Positions 12,379 to 21,942 of a stretch of 64,000 nucleotides of DNA are shown here, piece by piece. Origin of the DNA: Flaveria trinervia (Eukaryota; Streptophyta; Magnoliopsida; Asterales; Asteraceae). The notes under the pieces were generated by a model. It did not search any database and was not told where the DNA came from. It saw only the letters and a list, made by a program, of their open reading frames with translations. Where the stretch lies: contig CM046443.1 of assembly GCA_025506515.1 (NCBI GenBank), positions 90,558,201 through 90,622,200 of the forward strand. Reading direction: 5' to 3'. The position numbers were made by a program, and so were the translations under genes. The first letter of the stretch is position 1; the number at the start of each line of letters is the position of its first letter.

Positions 12379-13850
12379 CAATTCAAACAAATTTGAAAAC
12401 TCAGATCCAAATTGCACAAAGTGAGGCGTTGAAAGAAGAAAACCTTGCGGGAGAAGAATTCCGAGGGTTGGATAAACAACTGATATGCAAGGACGATGGT
12501 GTATAGTACTTCGTGGACCGTATATGGGTACCCAAGTGGGGAGGTGTACGTACCTTGGTCATGGATGAAGCACATAATACGCGATATTCTATTCATCCTG
12601 GCGCAGACAAGATGTACCACGATCTCAAAGATCTGTACTGGTGGCCAGGCCTGAAGAAAGACATTGCCACGTACGTCAGCAGATGCTTGACATGCTCGAA
12701 AGTTAAGGCTGAACATCAGAACCATCGGGACTGTTACAGCAACCTGAGATTCCCGAATAGAAATGGGAGAACATAGCCATGGACTTCATTACCAAACTCC
12801 CTCGAGCGAGCAACGGTCATGATTCGATATGGGTCGTAGTGGATCGAATGACGAATCAGCACACTTCTTGCCAATCCGAGAAGACTACAAAATGGACAAG
12901 TTAGCGAGATTATACATAAAAGAGGTCGTGACAAGACATGGAGTGCCGGTGTCAATCATCTCCGACCGTGACGACCGATTCACTTCACGATTTTGGCAGA
13001 CACTACAGAAAGCGATGGGCACTCGAGTAGACATGAGTACCGCCTATCACCCTCAAATAGATGGCCAAAGTGAACGAACCATACAAACACTGGAAGACAT
13101 GCTGAGAGCGTGTGTAATCGACTTTGGTGGTAGTTGGGATACTCATTTGCCATTGATTGAGTTCTCATACAATAACGGCTACCATACTAGCATTGGGTGT
13201 GCTCCGTTCGAAGCGTTGTACGGAAGGAAGTGTAGATCACCCGTTTGTTGGGCCGAGATTGGTGAAAGTCAGTTAACGGTCCAGAGATCATTCAGGAAAC
13301 AACCGACAAGATCTTCCAAATCAAAGATAGACTAAAGCCGCTAGAGATCGCCAAAAGAGCTACGCCGACAATCGTCGAAAGCCTCTAGAATTCAACGTTG
13401 GGGACCGAGTGTTACTCAAAGTCTCTCCTTGGAAAGGATTTGTTCGGTTTGGAAAGAAAGGGAAGTTAGCCCCAAGATACGTTAGACCATTCGTGATTAT
13501 AGAAAGAATTGGTCCAGTGGCTTACCGATTAAGGTTACCACAAGAACTCAGCGGTGTGCATGATACTTTCCATGTGTCGAACCTCAAGAAGTGTTTGGCT
13601 GACGAATCACTTCACATACCCATTGAGGATATTAAAATCGACGAAAAGCTTCATTTTATTAAGGAACCCATTGAGGTCATGGATCGTAAGGTCAAACAGT
13701 TGAAGCGCAGTAGAATACCAATTGTTCGCGTAAGGTGGAATTCAAAACGAGGGTGAGAGTTTACATGGGAATGGGAAGATCAAATGAAACTCAAATACCC
13801 ACACTATTCGTGGATGACACTCTTGGACCTAACTCCAGCTAAATTTCGAG
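12379..13850 (+). pseudogene. Gypsy pol, integrase with GPF/Y and chromodomain-like tail
   Basis: The H2C2 zinc-binding module (AHNTRYSIHPG, then CLTC) lies at about 12569-12700. The integrase core has its first aspartate near 12780 (DFITKLP), the second in SIISDRDDRFTSRF and the glutamate in DGQSERTIQTLEDML. The frame changes near 12775, 12830 and 13325. The C-terminal GPF/Y-like module (KLAPRYVRPFVIIERIGPVA) and HVSNLKKCL follow at 13409-13600. A chromodomain-like stretch (IPIVRVRWNSKRG) then runs into a stop at 13754, with the same frame continuing EFTWEWEDQM afterwards. Such tails are thought to guide chromoviruses to heterochromatin. Confidence 0.9.
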
Positions 13851-13876
13851 ACGAAATTCTCTCAACTGGGGGATAC

Positions 13877-16417
13877 TGTGACACCCGTCACCTTAAGGTC
13901 CGTTGAACGACATAATTAAGCATAGAATTATTTTAATTATTCTTCCTCTTCTTCATGAACTCTTGCTTTAAGGAATCATGTCTGCTTTATTTCTTTTGTG
14001 CCTGTACTTCCTCCGAGAACGTATGCTAAGCATAAACTTTTTATAAATTCCGTCACCATTACCACCAAATATATCATTTTTAATTTCAACCATTAAACCA
14101 TTTTTAAACTATCAATTACCATTAAACACACTTTTAACCTTAATATAACGAACATTTTAAGGTCGTAATCAACCGAAACAAATTTTGGGGAACTTGAGGG
14201 TTAAGTGCAGGGACTAAACTCGCCATTTTGCAAACTTGGGCTGGGTATATAAACCCATATTCCAGCCCTTAATCTTATTTCATCTTTATCTTCTTCATCC
14301 TCTTCACCTTCTTCTTCACATCTTCTTCATTCTAGCACCAAATCCAACCCGCTTGGTCTTGTTCTCGTCGTCTAGACTCCATCTACAGCCTAGTCTACTC
14401 TATTCTAGCAGGTAGACGACCTTGGTTGTCCCTTTTCTTGCTTATTCACGGCTGTCCAAACTAGGGTTTCGGGTGTTCGGGTTCAACCCGAACACATGAG
14501 GTCGTGTGGGTGCGTGTGAGGTCTTTCTGCTTGTGTTTCATGTTTGTGTATGTTTGTAGAGTGTTTCTGGAAGTCCTTGTTGTGTAAAACCCATGCTCGA
14601 AGCAGCCGAAGGCTGCTCTGCACTTCTGCAGTCGCGAACCTGCAGTTCAGGCGACTGGGTTTGTCATGCGACTGAGCCGTGCGACTGGGTGAGTCGTGCG
14701 ACTGAGTCATACGACTGTGTCATTCGGGCGACTGAGTTGTGCGACTGGGGACGTCATGCGACTGAGTCGTGCGATCGTATGTATGTGTGCGAATGAGTCA
14801 TGCGAACGAATGAATGCGTGCGATTGAGTCAGGTGACCGACTGAATGTATGCGATTGTGCGTGTTTCGCACGACTGGAGTCCAATCGCATGAATGAAGGT
14901 TCAATCGCACGAAAGTAGCTAATTCGCACGATTGAGGGTTGATTCGTGCCCATGGAGGTGGGTTGTGCGAATGTGTGTTGTGTGGTACGACTGAATGCCA
15001 GTCATGCGAATGAAGACTCAATCGTACGAATGAAGCTGATCCGTACGATTGAAGGTTGATTTGTACGAATGGAGCGTTGAGTCGAGCGTTTGGTCCTGTT
15101 GTGTGACTGATGATGTCGAGTGTGAATTTCCCCTTGAACGTCTAATGATGATAAGGTAACATCAGTAAAAGTATCATTGCTTGACCACAAAGATTAAAGT
15201 CAACGCTATCAACATGCACATACTATTTCAATTGAAATCAACCTAACATTTTACAATTATCGACAATCCAATTGGAACTCCAAATACTTAACAAGTGCTA
15301 TCTTTCATAACCATGAGATCATTTCACGGATGTTATAAGCAATGACGACTACTCGTAGTACTTGGATCTACATAAGATCTGATACGTGTGTCCGCTTGTG
15401 TGTGTGCTACCCACGACCGAACCGATACAACCCGAACCGACCAAACATTACTATACGCTTTATACATGTCATTAATGCTTAACAATAACTGTCAATAGGT
15501 GTTTGACTGTTCATTGCATTCAACTGTTGGAAATCTTGATCATTCATACTTGCCACTTAACATGTGAGTTTCGTGGCCCCTTTTTACGTTTATACTACTT
15601 TACAAACATGGGGAAAAGTGTGCTCGCTCCCTTTCTATGTTGTACAACATACATTCAATTTACATACTTAGAATCAACGTGCTACTGTTTTGTGAGTACT
15701 TATCTTATACATGCTTGAGTCTGCTTTGTGGTTCTTTCTTACAACCATTTATTTTCAGTGTGGGAACCGACGATTAGGTATTGGTAGTACTACTGGGTTG
15801 ACACCCCCACCCTCGTGTTGGTATACTAGTTAGTACCAACAAAAGCCAGGAACGGGCCTTGGGTGAATATATTCCGACAAGATTCTTTGTGTACGTCGTT
15901 AGGTTTGGTTGTAAAGCTCTTGTCATGTGATTTTGGTTGCTTATAACTGTATGCACGGTATTCTGCAACAACATTATACAACATCATTACTTATTTACTT
16001 TTAAACCTGCGAGCTCACCAACAATTTTGTTGACCATTTTGAGCATATCTTTTCAGGTGATCATGCTAGCTGAGGTTCTAGGTGTGCTGCCTTAGTGGAG
16101 ACCCTAGGATGCATTTCCGGGCTAAACTTGTCATTTTGAAAACAATTGTTGTATCCATTTCAAACAACATTATACTTTGTAACTTGTTCCCGGTTGTGGG
16201 AATTGCATACAAAGTTATCATCTATGTATCATATTTATGATTACGGCTATGTTGTCGTGAATACTGACTAAACACGACACAAGTCCCCTTGTTGTTGGGT
16301 GTCGTCATGGCACGCTTGTCATCATTATTATTATTGCATCTCTATCGCTCACCATGTGTTATGACGATCCCCGTCTCGTCGCATCCCCGTGTTTCCGCTC
16401 TTAGCGGGGGTGTGACA
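13877..16417 (+). repeat. 3' LTR of the gypsy element (2541 bp)
   Basis: It pairs with 6019-8551. It is preceded by a short purine tract CTGGGGGATAC and ends GGGTGTGACA. The copia LTR follows, starting with the duplicated AGTAT. Confidence 0.95.
14650..15100 (+). repeat. GCGACTGA-word array, 3' LTR copy
   Basis: Same organisation as 6790-7240. It includes GTCATGCGACTGAGTC (14753-14768), which the 5' LTR lacks through a small deletion and which recurs in the unrelated copia LTR near 63605. Confidence 0.85.
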
Positions 16418-16580
16418 AGTATTAGCATATTATAAAGTCAATATTTGTTATATAGTTATGCGGATTTATTACCATTTCCGTTAGCTTAGATTGAGGCAAA
16501 ATTTATGTTGTACCATCTTATATATTGGGGAGATTGAATAGAGAGGAAGCAAGGCATTATTTACCAAAACTATCAACATC
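16418..16580 (+). repeat. Remainder of the copia 3' LTR plus TSD
   Basis: After the gypsy TSD the copia LTR runs to TATCA at 16575. ACATC follows, matching 1454-1458. The sequence beyond 16580 is unrelated to the element. Confidence 0.92.
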
Positions 16581-17820
16581 CATGTTTGAAAGATTTTCGT
16601 AAGGTTTGTTCAAATGAGCAATATGACATGAAAATTAAATCAGATCAAAGATTCTGGTATAACAGTTAAATAAAATTAAAAAAAATAACATTTTTATTTA
16701 CATCATCTCCATGCAATCCTAACTTCCTTAATGCTAAATACAATTCGTAACATATCAAACACAGATAAAGAACTTGTGTTAAAAATTTAATAGACAGGAG
16801 AACTCGAAATCAAATCTCCTAAAATCCATCACCCCAAAACATTTTGATTGGTTGGCACCTAAAAGACTTGCGAAATTCAACTCCAATCAATGTGGCTGAT
16901 GTTGAAGCCAACATTAAAAAGTGAGAACATAATAATTATTAACATTTACTTAAATAAATGACTCGCTTTATTAGTAAATCAATTGAAATAGATTCATTCT
17001 CAATAAATAAAATATTGTATGTCTACCTCCTACAAATGTGTAGGTCCGGATTCTTGTAATGGCAATATCCAGCTTATGAAATTAATTAACATCCAAGTTA
17101 TAAGTCTTTTGTTTTTATAGTTATTTCTTTTCTTGTATTTGTTTTCCCATTACTTATTTTTACTAGACAAATAATGTATTTTTCACACTATATTTCATAT
17201 ATACGTATTGCAAGTCAACTTATCTAAATAGGGATGCATCAAGACCTATAAACATTTAACCATAATACGTGCTTGACAATACCAGCATGCAAAATCTAGA
17301 TAAAGGGAATGCAAGCATGTTTTGTATTAACTATATTTGTGTTACTAATAGGTATGATCATTTAAATATCATAATTCTCTTAATCCTAGGTAGTTTAACC
17401 ATATTAACATTAACAAAGAGATCATCATTACATTATTAGCATCTTAACATATTCTTCTTTATGCATATACATACACAAAGGCAGACATAGAGGTGTAAGA
17501 TCTTGTATAGATATGCAGTTTTTTTAAGTTCATTCACTATAAATATAGGTGTTAAGTAGCCAAACAATAGAATAGAAGGAGACTATAAACGTATATTACT
17601 ATGTTTTCCAAAAGATTACCTAATACAAACTACACAAATTTGCTACTGCTAGTCATTACATATTTAGTTGATCCGCCTATAAAGAAGGAGATGTCATTAA
17701 CATGTAAAAGATACTTGCAATTTAAACAAAAAAATTTACTTCTACCGACTTCATAACCTAATTTGAATAGTTCATTAACACAAGAGCGAGAAATATGTTG
17801 GTTAATCAGAGATGTATAAA
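16581..17820. other. AT-rich intergenic DNA
   Basis: No gene, RNA gene or clear repeat boundary is visible. Confidence 0.6.
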
Positions 17821-17829
17821 TAAAGAACA

Positions 17830-17990
17830 AAAGGAGTATAGAAGAAGAAGAAGAAACGAGAAAAGAAAAAAAAGCTAGATAATCTTATTCATCACCATTC
17901 TCAACCTTAAATAGGCAATAAGTACAACGGTAGAAAATAAATTTTCAAAAGCAACAATCTAGTAACAACCTACATATATTCCAGGCATAC
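17830..17990 (-). repeat. Probable 3' LTR start and polypurine tract of a minus-strand copia relic
   Basis: Read on the minus strand, TTATGGGGGAGTATG near 17990-18004 looks like a copia polypurine tract running into an LTR. It lies downstream of the RNase H relic at 18400-18830, in the right order. The far LTR end cannot be placed. Confidence 0.45.
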
Positions 17991-18004
17991 TCCCCCATAA
18001 GACC

Positions 18005-18390
18005 CGGCTAAACAAACAACGGGAATTGAGATTGAGAGGTTTAATGCTCAATGGTTAAGACCTCTTACCCGAATTGGTCATACATTTGTCTTTGAATAGT
18101 TAAGTGATATCTTAGCTCTTAATGATTTAGATGTCTGAATGGTTCAGCACTTAATGATTCAGACTATTTTTCACGAGCAAATGTCTAAATGGTTCAGGCA
18201 TTTGCCTCTGAATGGTTAAGAGAAATAATAAATTGTTAAGACCTCTTATCTGAATTGGTCTGATATTTGTCTTTGAATAGATAAGTGATATACTAGCTTT
18301 TAATGATCCAACACTTAATGGTTCATATATTTTATTGGTTCAGGCTTTTTATTTGTTCAGCCCTTAATCTTTTAGAAATAACCAAATAAC
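18005..18390. repeat. GAATGGTTAAG-type repeat segment
   Basis: Words such as GAATGGTT(A/C)AG, AATGATTCAG and TTGTCTTTGAATAG recur about every 25-45 bases. It sits between the RNase H relic and its presumed polypurine tract, so it is probably a small insertion there. Its superfamily is not established. Confidence 0.6.
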
Positions 18391-18399
18391 CCCTAAGGC

Positions 18400-18830
18400 A
18401 TATTGCTTGGCATACCAGCAGCAGTATACTCTACTTCTGTGGTTGAAAGGCTACCACCATTTATTTCTTCGAGCTCCACATAACAACAGCAGAACCAAAT
18501 GAAAAAGTGCTTGCAGAAATACTTTTTTGGTCTTCAAATAAACTCCCCCAATCAATCAGTCAACCCATCCCTTTTCACAATCCCATCTTTTCTCTTCTCA
18601 TACCATAAACTGAAATTAATAGTACCTGTTATGTATCTTAGGATTCTCTTTGCAGCTCCAAAATGATTAGATGAAGGTTGTTGAATGAACTAAGAGACGA
18701 GACCAACAACAAACGTGATCTATGATCTCGTGTGTGTAAGATAAAGAAGCCACCCAACAAGACTACTAAACTTGTGTGCATCAAGAGAAGATCTTCCATC
18801 TTCCATCTTGGTATCAAAGCCTTCACCTTG
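18400..18830 (-). pseudogene. Copia RT/RNase H relic
   Basis: The minus strand reads, across several frames, the copia C-terminal landmarks in order: HKFSSLVGWLLYLTHTR, then SNHFGAAKRILRYITGT near 18630-18680, and LSTTEVEYTAAGMP near 18410-18450. These match the segment after the RT palm and the RNase H end of copia pol. Stops and shifts interrupt it. It is a fragment of an old element of unknown lineage. The upstream pol and 5' LTR are not visible in the DNA to the right. Confidence 0.75.
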
Positions 18831-18903
18831 AGTAGCCTTTAACTATTTCTTTTCACTATTTTGTTGTGTGGGTGGTGTGTACAAAACATTGCTATCTGTA
18901 ATG

Positions 18904-18990
18904 TTTTTAAGGGATATCCACCCCACTTCTCAATTTTGTGAGTACCGAATAAAATAGTTAATCATGATGAGCCTACTGATAATATAATTC
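18904..18990 (+). repeat. Unnamed repeat, plus-oriented short copy
   Basis: It reads GATATCCACCCCACTTCTCA, then CCGAATAAAATAGTTAATCA and GAGCCTACTGATAATATA. The reverse complement of 19615-19812 has the same two end blocks separated by about 115 extra bases. Confidence 0.65.
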
Positions 18991-19128
18991 TCATTCCCAT
19001 ATATATTTAAAAAGAAGTTGAAGAAACAGTAACACTTTGAATTTTGAGTTTTGATCATATTATTATAGATTTTTGCATCTTGGTCCTTTTTTCATATATT
19101 CACTCACATGTTGTGGAGAAAGAAAGAT

Positions 19129-19170
19129 TTGTGTGTGTGTGTTGTGTGTGTGTATGTATGTATGTATGTA
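19129..19170. repeat. TG/TATG microsatellite
   Basis: A (TG)n run grades into (TATG)n. It lies between the two inverted copies of the unnamed repeat. Confidence 0.9.
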
Positions 19171-19614
19171 ATCTTTATCACTTCAATATCAAATATTTTT
19201 CTTGCTACGAAAGAGTATCTTTTATACTGCATTAAAATATGCCTTGTTTAATAATGACCACCATACTTGCACTATTATATATGAAGCTAAATAATGTCTC
19301 TACAAAGTAGATTAGTTTTAGACGTAGCATAACGTTTTTGAACACGAAAACAGGAAACCCTCGTTAATTATATATGTTAAAATGTGATTTGTGTCGTGAG
19401 AACTTCTCTTCTTATTTGTTCATGGAAGTCAAATATACAACCAACTACTTTTGTTAATAAATTTCTTAGAAAAAGCACTTAGTACTCGGTAATTAAAATA
19501 ATCTTTTTAACGTAAATTTCTTTTACTTCTTTCGAGATTTGAGTTGAATATCTTCAGACCAAGATATTACAAAAAAAAATTGACTTTGTAATTAGAACAC
19601 AACACAAACACAAT

Positions 19615-19812
19615 AATAATAAAGTATATTATTAGTAGGCTCACCATGAGCTATTTTATTCGGCACTTAATATCTTGGGCTGATGGACTTAAAGGTCGTG
19701 TATACATGCACCATGCGGGGTTCTGACCCGACCCACGGTGTGTGCAAAAGCACCATCCCTGATGCGGTTGTCGCACCAAAGTTGAGAAGTGTGGTGGATA
19801 GCTATTACAAAA
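19615..19812 (-). repeat. Unnamed repeat, minus-oriented longer copy
   Basis: The reverse complement has TAGCTATCCACCACACTTCT, a central GC-rich part with the word GGGTCGGGTC, then GCCGAATAAAATAGCTCATG and GAGCCTACTAATAATATA. It encodes no recognisable protein. Confidence 0.65.
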
Positions 19813-20357
19813 CATCACACCCTCAGCGTTCAGGGACATTAATTGATTTTTATTTTATTTTTATACAATAAATAATTTAATATACATATTTTTCTTTATT
19901 GACGTTTGATATATCAAATGTTTCCTAATAAAACAAATATGTTTTTTTTTCTTTTTCCTTTTTCTCTACCTAGTTGTTTTCAAGAAAAATAGTCACCAAG
20001 TCATTTTCAAATTTTATTAGTCACCCGGCACATGTGTTGTTGATGAAATATCTTTCAGTTATGTAAAAATGAAAAAAAGATTATGCTAAAAATTACTAGT
20101 TTACAATACACTATGAATAGTAATGTACACAAAAAGAATTGAACAAAACTGCATATATAGATTTCTACAAGGTTATACATTAAGTTACACTACTAACAAA
20201 ACGACTCTAAAAACCCTTATTAGAGATAGATCTTCAGATCGATCTACTAAAAAGAAATCAGCCTGTGGCAATATCTTACAATTATTAATTTTTGAACTTG
20301 TTATCGGGGCTATTGCGATATCCTAACGGTGAGCGGGATTGACGGGAGGGGACAACT

Positions 20358-20483
20358 AAACATTATTCCAAGACACTGATCACGGGTCATTGTATCCTAC
20401 TGAACAACTCCATCATCGCCAAACATTATTCCCACACACTAATCATGGGTCATTGTGTCCTATTGAACAACTTCATCATCGCC
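20358..20483 (+). repeat. 63-bp tandem duplication
   Basis: Two adjacent units (20358-20420 and 20421-20483), both starting AAACATTATTCC and ending CATCATCGCC, differ at about eight positions. They lie just left of the CACTA element. Confidence 0.92.
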
Positions 20484-20894
20484 GATTAAACAAGCTTGGT
20501 CAGAGAATATCTGAGCATCGATCTGATGCTATTAGCTAAGATGATACACCCACTACAAGAAAGCGGGGCTATAGCGACAACATTTGTCGTTGTGATAGGG
20601 TGCATTTGCCGTCGCCATAGCCTATCACGATGATATGTCGTCGCCATAGAACAGTCGCCACAGCTTTGTCGCTATAGCCCATTTTATTATCGTCGCCAAA
20701 GTTGTAGTCGCCACAAAGGTCTATCCAACGACATGTTCTCGCCACAGAGTTGTCGGCAAAGAATTTCCCGTATTAAATTTAGTTAAAATATTTTTTTATG
20801 GGCTACGACGACGACATGTCGTCACCGTAGATCCTTTATTATTTATAATTATTTTAATAGAATTTAAAATAATATAAATTTGACCAACACTATG

Positions 20895-21734
20895 TGTTGG
20901 ACCAAAAGAACCAATGAGCCAAGATCAGAAAACCTCTAAGTCCCACATGATATCACAACAACTGCTGAAGGCTTCATCAGCAGTTCGACAAGTGCTGAAG
21001 ACTTCAACAGCTGAAGACTAAGTGCTGAAGCTCAACACTGAAGAACACAAGTGCTGAAGCTGAAGACCAAAGTACTGAAGTTCAACAGCTGAAGAGTCCA
21101 CAAGTGTTGAAGATCAACAACTGATGTACAAAGTCTGAAGACAAAGACTGAAGACATCAGCTGATGACATCTACTGAAGTCATCAGCTGATGAAACATCT
21201 GAAGTTCAAGTCTGAAGACCAATTGCTGAAGTTTTAGTAGTTTGTCACAACAGCTGAAGAGTACTTCTTTAGTAGTTGTGTTTATCAGTAGTTTTATGTT
21301 TTTACTTTCAGTAGTTTTGTAAAACGACTGAAGAGCTTGTTCTTCAGTCGTTGTAGTTTCAGTAGTTTCTTATCAGTAGTTTTGTAATAAGTAAACACTT
21401 AGCTTCTTGTAAGAAGATGTCAGCTGCTTGACATCTTCAGTAGTTTTAGTGTTTCAGTAGTTTGTTAAATAACGGTTAGATGTCACTATCAAGTGACATC
21501 AGCCTACGCCATCTTTCCTTATATAAGGAAGAATGACCTAAATTGTAATTTAGCGAAAGCCATGCCAAAGCGTGTGATTGAATGAAATATTCCTTTTGCA
21601 GAAACTTTCTCTCTCTATAACTAATTCTGTTCATTGCTATATCTTTGGTATTCTTGCTCGAATTGTGCTAGTTGGTACTCTATTCCGCTGCTGAAATCAT
21701 TCGAATCGATCAACTAGATGCTGAGATCCTATCA
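20895..21734 (+). repeat. 5' LTR of the Sirevirus
   Basis: It pairs with 32508-33348. Its first half is packed with GCTGAAG and CAGCTGA words, and its middle with CAGTAGTTT. It holds the palindromic TATA box at 21515-21530 and a strong inverted repeat (AAGATGTCA / TGACATCTT) near 21415-21439. Confidence 0.97.
21515..21530 (+). promoter_or_regulatory. Palindromic TATA box of the Sirevirus LTR
   Basis: TTCCTTATATAAGGAA is a perfect 16-bp palindrome with TATATAA at its centre. It is identical in the 3' LTR (33128-33143). It follows the inverted repeat TGTCACT / AGTGACA at 21481-21499. The position suits the core promoter. Confidence 0.75.
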
Positions 21735-21736
21735 AA

Positions 21737-21751
21737 TGGTATCAGAGCAGG
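21737..21751 (+). promoter_or_regulatory. Primer-binding site of the Sirevirus
   Basis: TGGTATCAGAGCAGG lies two bases after the LTR end. It matches the canonical initiator-methionine tRNA site of plant copia elements. Confidence 0.95.
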
Positions 21752-21942
21752 TTAATCATTGATCGATCTAACAATTGATCATTGAAACTGCTCATTTGCT
21801 CTAAGTTTGATCGAACTAGCAAATTCGCACGAATCTGTTATAGAGATTGAAGTTCTGTCGCTTTTGGCTATTTTAATTGAGGTTCTTAGTGGTTTTGAGC
21901 TAAATTTGTTTGCTTATCTTGAATTTGTCTGAATTTTCGAAA

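Larger units (their letters stand above)
6014..16422 (+). mobile_element. Ty3/gypsy chromovirus-like element (Tekay/Del type)
   Basis: Two long LTRs (2533 and 2541 bp), both starting TGTGACACCC and ending GGGTGTGACA, flank a 5.3-kb internal region with gag and pol in gypsy order (protease, RT, RNase H, integrase). The target-site duplication is AGTAT (6014-6018 and 16418-16422). The integrase C-terminus has a GPF/Y-like module and a chromodomain-like tail. Together with the long LTRs this suggests the Tekay/Del chromovirus clade, which is inference. All coding domains are broken. The primer-binding site is missing because 59 bp of copia LTR occupies its place. Confidence 0.93.
1454..16580 (+). 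mobile_element. Ty1/copia element (Ale-like), split by a gypsy element
   Basis: The boundaries come from a 5-bp target-site duplication ACATC (1454-1458 and 16576-16580) around a pair of short LTRs. The 5' LTR is intact (1459-1615). The 3' LTR starts at 6016 and resumes at 16420 after a 10.4-kb gypsy insertion. Without that insertion the copia element is about 4.7 kb. A primer-binding site, decayed gag and pol, and a polypurine tract are in the expected order. The protein words (short gag, then pre-integrase, integrase, RT and RNase H ending in a FTKGLP-like motif) resemble the Ale/Retrofit lineage; that lineage call is inference. Confidence 0.9.

Noticed and set aside
19720..19800. tRNA-like or structured RNA in the GGGTCTGACCCG-like segment
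   Set aside because: No cloverleaf or A/B boxes could be drawn. The segment belongs to a repeat with a second copy nearby.
20123..20326. 67-codon plus-strand frame
   Set aside because: No similarity and no codon signature; a chance frame in AT-rich DNA.
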